Below are positions 6,359 to 10,478 of a stretch of DNA of 10,478 nucleotides, piece by piece. The stretch covers positions 91,973 to 102,450 of the forward strand of contig DKKK01000201.1 in assembly GCA_002455215.1 (NCBI GenBank). Reading direction: 5' to 3'. Source of the stretch: Anaerolineales bacterium UBA6668. Lineage in GTDB: Bacteria; Chloroflexota; Anaerolineae; Anaerolineales; UBA6668. The position numbers and the translations under genes were made by a program. A model generated the notes under the pieces. It was not told where the DNA came from, ran no database searches, and was given only the letters and a program-made list of their open reading frames with translations. How positions within the stretch are numbered: position 1 is the first letter of the stretch; each line of letters begins with the position of its first letter.

Positions 6359-7303
6359 ATGCCAGGACTGTTTGGCTTGGGACAGGCTGGCGCTTCTGGG
6401 GATGAATTGACAGCAGGACAAGTCGCAGATGTGGGGCAAACCTATGAAGTGCGCACGTTTGCGGCTATTCCCCCGCGCAAAATGCAGTCTGCACGGGGCA
6501 AACGTACACGCACTAAGATTAGCAAGCATGGGCATTATATTCGCTCGGCGATGCCAACCGGACGCTTGACCGCAATGAGCGACCTGGCAATAGATGCCAC
6601 TGTGCGTGCCGCCGCTGAACGGAGCGCCTCGGAGCGTACCCTAGCCGACCTTACCAGCCCCCACAAGTATTGGGGTAAACGCTTGCATGTCCTACCTAGT
6701 GATTATCGCCAGAAGGTGCGGGCGGCACGCACTGGCAACTTGATTCTGTTTGTCGTGGACGCTTCTAGCAGTATGTCTGTGCAACGGCGTATGGTGGCAG
6801 TGAAGGGCGCAATTATGAGCCTTTTGCTAGATGCCTATCAAAAACGCGACCGGGTCGGGCTGATTTCCTTTCGTAGTAACAATGCCCAGCTTTTGTTGCC
6901 CCCTACCAACTCCTTTGAGCAAGCCGAACAATTGCTGACCAAACTGCCATCGCAGGGAAGTACACCACTGCCTGCCGGGCTGGCATTGGCGCAGTTGGTT
7001 TTGGCACGTCACAAGCGCAGTAAATCGGATTTGATTCCGCTGGTTGTTCTGCTGAGCGATTGCAACGCGAATGTATCTTTGGATGGCGGGCGGGTTGTGC
7101 GAAAAGCGTTGGAAGAGTCTTATAAGCTAGCCGATTCCTTTGCCGAGCAAAAGATTGATGCAGTTGTGATAGATTGCCAATCGGGTAAGAGTGGCTCCAA
7201 GCAAGCCGTGACAATTGCCGAACATATGAATGCCGCTTATTTACGACTTGAACAAATAGAAGCCAATAGCATTGCCAATGCAGTGTGTCAATATTTGCAA
7301 TAG
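6359..7303 (+). CDS. VWA-domain chelatase subunit, BchD-like C-terminal half (stand-alone)
   Basis: The 314-residue protein corresponds to the linker and von Willebrand A domain of BchD/ChlD. The metal-ion-dependent adhesion site is complete: DASSS (Asp134, Ser136, Ser138), Thr202 in GSTPLPAGL and Asp234 in SDCNAN, where BchD proteins usually have TDGRAN. A basic, BchD-like segment (about 45-125, KRTRTKISKHGHYIRS, and PHKYWGKRLH) precedes it. In the family the D subunit bridges the I-subunit ring to the large catalytic subunit. Full BchD is about 550-650 residues with an inactive AAA+ domain at the N terminus; that domain is absent here. ATG 6359 is preferred because AGGAG lies 5 bases upstream; an in-frame GTG at 6326 would overlap bchI by 17 bases. 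The operon arrangement with bchI supports a common complex. Confidence 0.87.
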   Translation: MPGLFGLGQAGASGDELTAGQVADVGQTYEVRTFAAIPPRKMQSARGKRTRTKISKHGHYIRSAMPTGRLTAMSDLAIDATVRAAAERSASERTLADLTSPHKYWGKRLHVLPSDYRQKVRAARTGNLILFVVDASSSMSVQRRMVAVKGAIMSLLLDAYQKRDRVGLISFRSNNAQLLLPPTNSFEQAEQLLTKLPSQGSTPLPAGLALAQLVLARHKRSKSDLIPLVVLLSDCNANVSLDGGRVVRKALEESYKLADSFAEQKIDAVVIDCQSGKSGSKQAVTIAEHMNAAYLRLEQIEANSIANAVCQYLQ

Positions 7304-7407
7304 CGCACCGGCAGGCAATTTAGGGTGTTTTATTCGGAGCGCAGGGGTGGCGTGATGTGCCGAAAATTTGTCATCTCCTTCGGTAGTTAGCTTCAACTCG
7401 CAAGGGT

Positions 7408-7487
7408 CGGCGCTTTAGCTGGATACAAACATCCGCAATTTGCTATTCGGCATGTATACCGAATGATATCCGTGCTCAGTATATACT
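7408..7487 (+). repeat. Dispersed palindromic intergenic repeat, copy C
   Basis: The sequence runs from GGCGCTTTAG (7408-7417) through the core 7434-7463 to the tail GATATCC..GTGCTCAGTATATAC, aligning with copies A and B along its length. Its palindrome is ATTCGG (7445-7450) with CCGAAT (7459-7464). The tail contains TATATACT, which resembles a -10 box but lacks a good -35. It lies between the chelatase operon and the histidine kinase leader. Confidence 0.7.
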
Positions 7488-7523
7488 TCCCGCTTTTTTC
7501 CCGAAATTTGGGATATTTGTCCA

Positions 7524-7553
7524 TTGAAGGTTAGTACTATGGTTTGCTATACT
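7524..7553 (+). promoter_or_regulatory. Extended -10 promoter upstream of the histidine kinase gene
   Basis: TTGAAG (7524-7529), an 18-base spacer and TATACT (7548-7553), preceded by TG at 7545-7546 as in extended -10 promoters. The -10 hexamer is the same as in the parA promoter. Transcription would begin near 7560 and leave a 5' leader of about 240 bases. Confidence 0.5.
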
Positions 7554-7748
7554 ACTATCACTCTACAGTTGGTTACACTTCAAGTACGCGATGCTGTACA
7601 AACAATTCTGAATTGTAACCCCCTTGCACAGGCAATTCCGATAAGAGCACGCACACCTATCTCAGATTTTTCGCGTCTGATTTACCTAACTACATTATCT
7701 ATCCAATCTTCGTGCGTGATACTCACAAGGGAGTGGGCAAATGGTTAA
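7539..7748 (+). CDS. Doubtful 69-residue ORF upstream of the histidine kinase
   Basis: ATG 7539 has a plausible Shine-Dalgarno site (GAAGG, 7526-7530, 8 bases away) in a context similar to the bchI start (CCATYGAAGG...TACTATG). The protein is Thr/Leu/Ile-rich with no recognisable domain and ends CVILTREWANG. Against it: the predicted kinase promoter (-10 at 7548-7553) lies inside the ORF, and two inverted-repeat arms cross it, so the region looks like a leader rather than a gene. If real, it is a small peptide gene just upstream of a ComP-like kinase. Confidence 0.2.
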   Translation: MVCYTTITLQLVTLQVRDAVQTILNCNPLAQAIPIRARTPISDFSRLIYLTTLSIQSSCVILTREWANG

Positions 7749-7795
7749 CCAATTGCCTGTGCTTTCTTTAAATTGTTCAAAATGGTGAGATAGGT
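7626..7795 (+). promoter_or_regulatory. Structured leader of the histidine kinase: two interleaved inverted repeats, one covering the ribosome binding site
   Basis: Arm A GCACAGGCAATT (7626-7637) is the exact complement of A' AATTGCCTGTGC (7751-7762). Arm B ACCTATCTCA (7655-7664) is the exact complement of B' TGAGATAGGT (7786-7795). The order A-B-A'-B' is that of a pseudoknot, or of alternative pairings. B' contains the kinase Shine-Dalgarno region (GAGATAGG, 7787-7794), so B-B' pairing would hide it. Confidence 0.5.
7741..7788 (+). CDS. 15-codon upstream ORF (leader peptide candidate) before the histidine kinase
   Basis: ATG 7741 is preceded by AAGGGAG (7727-7733) at 7 bases, the best Shine-Dalgarno site near the kinase. 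The ORF encodes MVNQLPVLSLNCSKW and stops at TGA 7786-7788, overlapping the kinase Shine-Dalgarno region, 13 bases before the kinase ATG. Its codons span inverted-repeat arm A', and it ends inside arm B'. It could couple or gate kinase translation. It is too short to judge coding bias. Confidence 0.35.
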   Translation: MVNQLPVLSLNCSKW

Positions 7796-7801
7796 TTTCT
7801 T

Positions 7802-10168
7802 ATGCCCCCTAAAAAGCTGATACAAGATCCAATTATATGGTTGATAGCGATTGTTTGGGGTTGTTTGGCTATTTTTATTTACACACGTATGCAAAGCCCG
7901 TGGGATGGCGCATTGTGGAGCGATATTAATGGTAACGCTACCTTTGAACTGGTTGCCGCAGACCAAACCTTTTACCCGGGTTACCAAGTAGGAACAAAAA
8001 TTACCGAAATTGAAAACGTATCGGTTGCCGATTACGCACAGTTTCTTTTGTGGGAGCCCCAAAAGCTTCCCCAATTCTCTTTGGACCCCATCCAATTGAC
8101 ACTTTCTGTGAATGGGATTGAAGATGTTGTTCTTCACCACTTACGTCCGACTGGATTTCGGTTGCACCCTGATCTTTGGGGTCCATTGATATATGGGTTT
8201 CTTGGGTTGCTAATTGTTGGCGTTTTGTTGGTGAGCCGCCCCAATGAAGAAGCTTTACGCGTTTCATTTTTTGGCTTATCTTGCAATTTCAGCTATGCTC
8301 TCATCGCCAACCATCAATTGACCATCGGGCAACTGATGCAACCTGCTTTGATGTGGTTTCGGCTAGCACTTATTATTGTGCTTCCCTTATTCTACTTTTC
8401 TGCAATTGTTCATCAAGGGTTGGTTTTTCCCAAGCGACACTCTATTATCATAAAATACCCGCTTCTACAATGGATGCCTTATCTGTTTTTGATGCTGGGT
8501 TTTATCGTGTTTGCGGTATTTACACGTTCTTTTGTCTCGCATACGGTATGGTTATTAATCTGGCAAGTATATTATTTTATTGTTCAAATATTTATGTTGC
8601 CCCTAACCATATGGGCATATTATACGAATTATAGGGAAACCACAAATCCAATTTTGCGGGTGCAAGCCAAATGGGTTTCAGTAAGCGCTATTATTGCTAG
8701 TATGGTAGGATTTTGTGTTTTCTTACTTTTTCTAGCGAATGTGGTCACTGATGGCGTTCCTTCAAACTTTACGTTGCTGATTCGGAATTTACAATGGCTG
8801 GTTAGCCTGGCTCCTGTAATCGCGCTTCTCTGGGCGGTTTCGCGCTTTCATTTATATAAATTACACTCAATCAGCAGGCAAGTCGGCAAAATCTCGTTCA
8901 TGTGGGTTTTTACTTTTGTTTTTATGGGGATTTGGTCGGGGTTGCTAGATATGCGGGCGCTGGCAACCGTGTTCTTGCCAACTGTTGGTGACCTATATGG
9001 CGCTCCTCCGTCCCATTTAGATGCCAATCTACTAGTCATGCTCTTAACTTCCGGCGCTTTTGTTGTGTCATTTTTATTTTTGCGCTACTTGTTTAAGAAA
9101 GTGGTCAATTGGTTTGACGGCGCAACTTCCAATCCGGATGAGACATTGATGCAATTTGGCAGGAGTTTAGAGCAGTTTGTTCATCCCAGACAAATAGGGC
9201 AACATATCTTGCAGATATTACATGAGAACTTTAATTTGCAGTATAGCGAGATACGTTTGAATACCAGCCCGGAAGGTCAGTTTGCCGAGTACGAAGTGCT
9301 TTCTGCGATTGGCTCTTTGCCGCAAGGCGATTCGGCAAAAAGCTTAATCTCTTTTCCTGTGGTGTATCAGGAGAATGAAATTGGGCAGTTGCGGCTCAAA
9401 CTGCGCCGCGATTTCGATTCGTTATCCGAAGACCAAGAAGAACTTATTCGCAATCTTATTCATCAAGTGGGTATGGCGTTATATATCCAACAACAAACGG
9501 AGCGTGAATCGCGACTCACAGAGCAAGTGCAAGCCAGCCGTGAAAAACTGGTTGCCGCTCGAGAAGATGAACGCCGCCGCTTACGCCGTGACTTACATGA
9601 TGGCTTGGGTCCCAATCTTGCGGCAATGATGTTGCGTGTGGAAGCTATTCAGGATGATTTGGCAGACAATAAGACGGACTCTAGCCAACAAGAGTTGCAG
9701 TCTTTGCACGCTGACCTACAATCCACCTTGAACGAAGTTCGACGGTTGGTGCAGGGCTTGCGCCCGGAAACGCTAGACCAAATGGGTTTGAAAGGGGCGT
9801 TGCAGTTGTTGGCGCAAAACCACCAAAAGCCCGGTCTAAAATTGTCTTTGAAAATGCCTGATGAACTGCCTACCTTGTCTGCCGCGCATGAAGTTGCCAT
9901 TTTGCGCATTGCCAGTGAAGCCGTAAACAATGTTATGCGTCATGCCAATGCGAGTGTGTGCGAACTTGAACTGCGTTACCAAGAAGGCGAAATCACACTG
10001 GCAATCAATGATAACGGCAATGGCACGCTTAAACCAAACCCAGATGGCGTGGGCTTACAATCTATCCAAGAGCGTACCGCTGAACTTGGTGGACAGTTCT
10101 CAATGACCAGCAAGCCCCAAATGGGTACTTTATTGTCCGTGCGTTTTTCGTTGCTTGGCTTGCTGTAA
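7802..10168 (+). CDS. ComP-like membrane sensor histidine kinase (HPK7/NarL-type)
   Basis: This 788-residue kinase would phosphorylate a LuxR/NarL-type response regulator. The order is: TM helix (about 10-28); an extracytoplasmic region (about 30-120) whose FYPGYQVGTKITEIENVSV stretch resembles a PDZ fold; about nine further TM helices (about 123-437); a GAF-like cytoplasmic domain (about 440-575); a coiled coil (EQVQASREKL); the dimerisation and phosphoacceptor helix DERRRLRRDLHDGLGP with His599; and an HATPase_c domain with the N box EAVNNVMRHA (706-715), G1 box DNGNG (737-741) and G2 box GVGLQSIQERTAELGG. This layout recalls the Bacillus pheromone sensor ComP, though the ligand is unknown. 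ATG 7802 has GAGATAGG 7 bases upstream. No response regulator gene follows in the 310 bases left, so the partner is off-window or encoded elsewhere. Confidence 0.93.
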   Translation: MPPKKLIQDPIIWLIAIVWGCLAIFIYTRMQSPWDGALWSDINGNATFELVAADQTFYPGYQVGTKITEIENVSVADYAQFLLWEPQKLPQFSLDPIQLTLSVNGIEDVVLHHLRPTGFRLHPDLWGPLIYGFLGLLIVGVLLVSRPNEEALRVSFFGLSCNFSYALIANHQLTIGQLMQPALMWFRLALIIVLPLFYFSAIVHQGLVFPKRHSIIIKYPLLQWMPYLFLMLGFIVFAVFTRSFVSHTVWLLIWQVYYFIVQIFMLPLTIWAYYTNYRETTNPILRVQAKWVSVSAIIASMVGFCVFLLFLANVVTDGVPSNFTLLIRNLQWLVSLAPVIALLWAVSRFHLYKLHSISRQVGKISFMWVFTFVFMGIWSGLLDMRALATVFLPTVGDLYGAPPSHLDANLLVMLLTSGAFVVSFLFLRYLFKKVVNWFDGATSNPDETLMQFGRSLEQFVHPRQIGQHILQILHENFNLQYSEIRLNTSPEGQFAEYEVLSAIGSLPQGDSAKSLISFPVVYQENEIGQLRLKLRRDFDSLSEDQEELIRNLIHQVGMALYIQQQTERESRLTEQVQASREKLVAAREDERRRLRRDLHDGLGPNLAAMMLRVEAIQDDLADNKTDSSQQELQSLHADLQSTLNEVRRLVQGLRPETLDQMGLKGALQLLAQNHQKPGLKLSLKMPDELPTLSAAHEVAILRIASEAVNNVMRHANASVCELELRYQEGEITLAINDNGNGTLKPNPDGVGLQSIQERTAELGGQFSMTSKPQMGTLLSVRFSLLGLL

Positions 10169-10185
10169 TTGCGGCAAGCCATTTT
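10156..10185 (+). terminator. Putative terminator overlapping the histidine kinase stop codon
   Basis: TGGCTTGC (10156-10163) pairs with GCAAGCCA (10174-10181), followed by TTTT (10182-10185). The stem begins inside the last codons of the kinase gene. The T run is short, so efficiency is uncertain. If real, the kinase is transcribed without a downstream partner gene. Confidence 0.45.
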
Positions 10186-10478
10186 GCAGGGAATAGGATT
10201 GCTTCAATCTTGATGGGGGGTGCGGTTCAGTTTTTCGGAGAATGCGAATCGATATCTGCCAAACGGGTTTCGCCTTGTTTTGTGCGTTGTAAATGGGTTT
10301 GTGTGATTACACTATCTGTCATTTTGGGTGTTATGAACTGTTCTGTAGCGAGAAATTTGTAGCATCTATGTCAAGATTGATCGCATTTAAATGTAACTGC
10401 TCAGGCTAGTGGAAACAAATCATTGTGCAGGGTTGCCCCCAGATCAGTGGCAAACAACCTAAAAATAGCACCCATCAA
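10186..10478. other. Gene-free stretch at the right edge
   Basis: I see no credible ORF, RNA gene or clear copy of the dispersed repeat here. A weak imperfect inverted pair (a TTGATGG-type sequence near 10209 and GCACCCATCAA at 10468-10478) is the only structure noted. A gene may begin beyond the edge. Confidence 0.5.

Noticed and set aside
3708..7487. CRISPR array or DNA-uptake sequences as the explanation for the TTCGGCATGT repeats
   Set aside because: Copies are kilobases apart, divergent and in both orientations, with no regular spacers; a short exact uptake word is not shared by all copies.
10209..10478. Imperfect inverted pair resembling insertion-sequence ends (near 10209 and 10468-10478)
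   Set aside because: The match requires a three-base insertion, no transposase lies between, and the second arm ends at the window edge.

Overview
The window looks like an ordinary chromosomal stretch of a bacterium of moderate GC content. Gene style suggests Chloroflexota (Chloroflexia or Anaerolineae type): a PBP2 with a Pro/Thr-rich acidic tail, a ParA ATPase paired with a Pro-rich four-helix membrane protein, a BchI-like ATPase followed by a stand-alone VWA subunit, and a ComP-like multi-membrane-span histidine kinase. That assignment is inference from protein character; no rRNA, tRNA, phage or insertion sequence is present.

Layout. (1) 2-1444 (+): the 3' part of a class B penicillin-binding protein (PBP2/MrdA); its beginning lies off the left edge. 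(2) 1576-3640 (-): a two-gene operon, a ParA-family ATPase and an 11-base-overlapping gene for a membrane protein of unknown function. It runs from a clear sigma70-type promoter whose start point falls on the parA GTG codon, so the mRNA is probably leaderless. A hairpin with a T tract ends the operon, facing the PBP2 gene tail to tail. (3) 3916-4970 (+): a two-gene operon with a 2-base gap, a ~99-residue small protein and a calcineurin-like metallophosphoesterase. (4) 5275-7303 (+): a BchI-type AAA+ ATPase and a VWA/MIDAS protein matching the C-terminal half of BchD. Together they are the motor half of a magnesium/cobalt chelatase; the large BchH/CobN-type subunit is not here. (5) 7802-10168 (+): a 788-residue ComP-like sensor histidine kinase, with no response regulator in the remaining 310 bases.

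The gaps between genes hold most of the unusual material. A palindromic intergenic repeat of about 65-80 bases, core TTCGGCATGT..CCGAA, occurs as three good copies (3708-3788, 4981-5053 inverted, 7408-7487) and one degraded copy (3862-3928) that runs into the start of the 3916 gene. The space before bchI carries a 12-bp hairpin and a perfect 22-bp palindrome just upstream of the ribosome binding site. The ~240-base leader of the histidine kinase has an extended -10 promoter, two interleaved perfect inverted repeats (12 and 10 bp, a pseudoknot topology) of which one covers the kinase ribosome binding site, and a 15-codon upstream ORF with a strong Shine-Dalgarno sequence. That leader is the best candidate for an undescribed regulatory system in this window.
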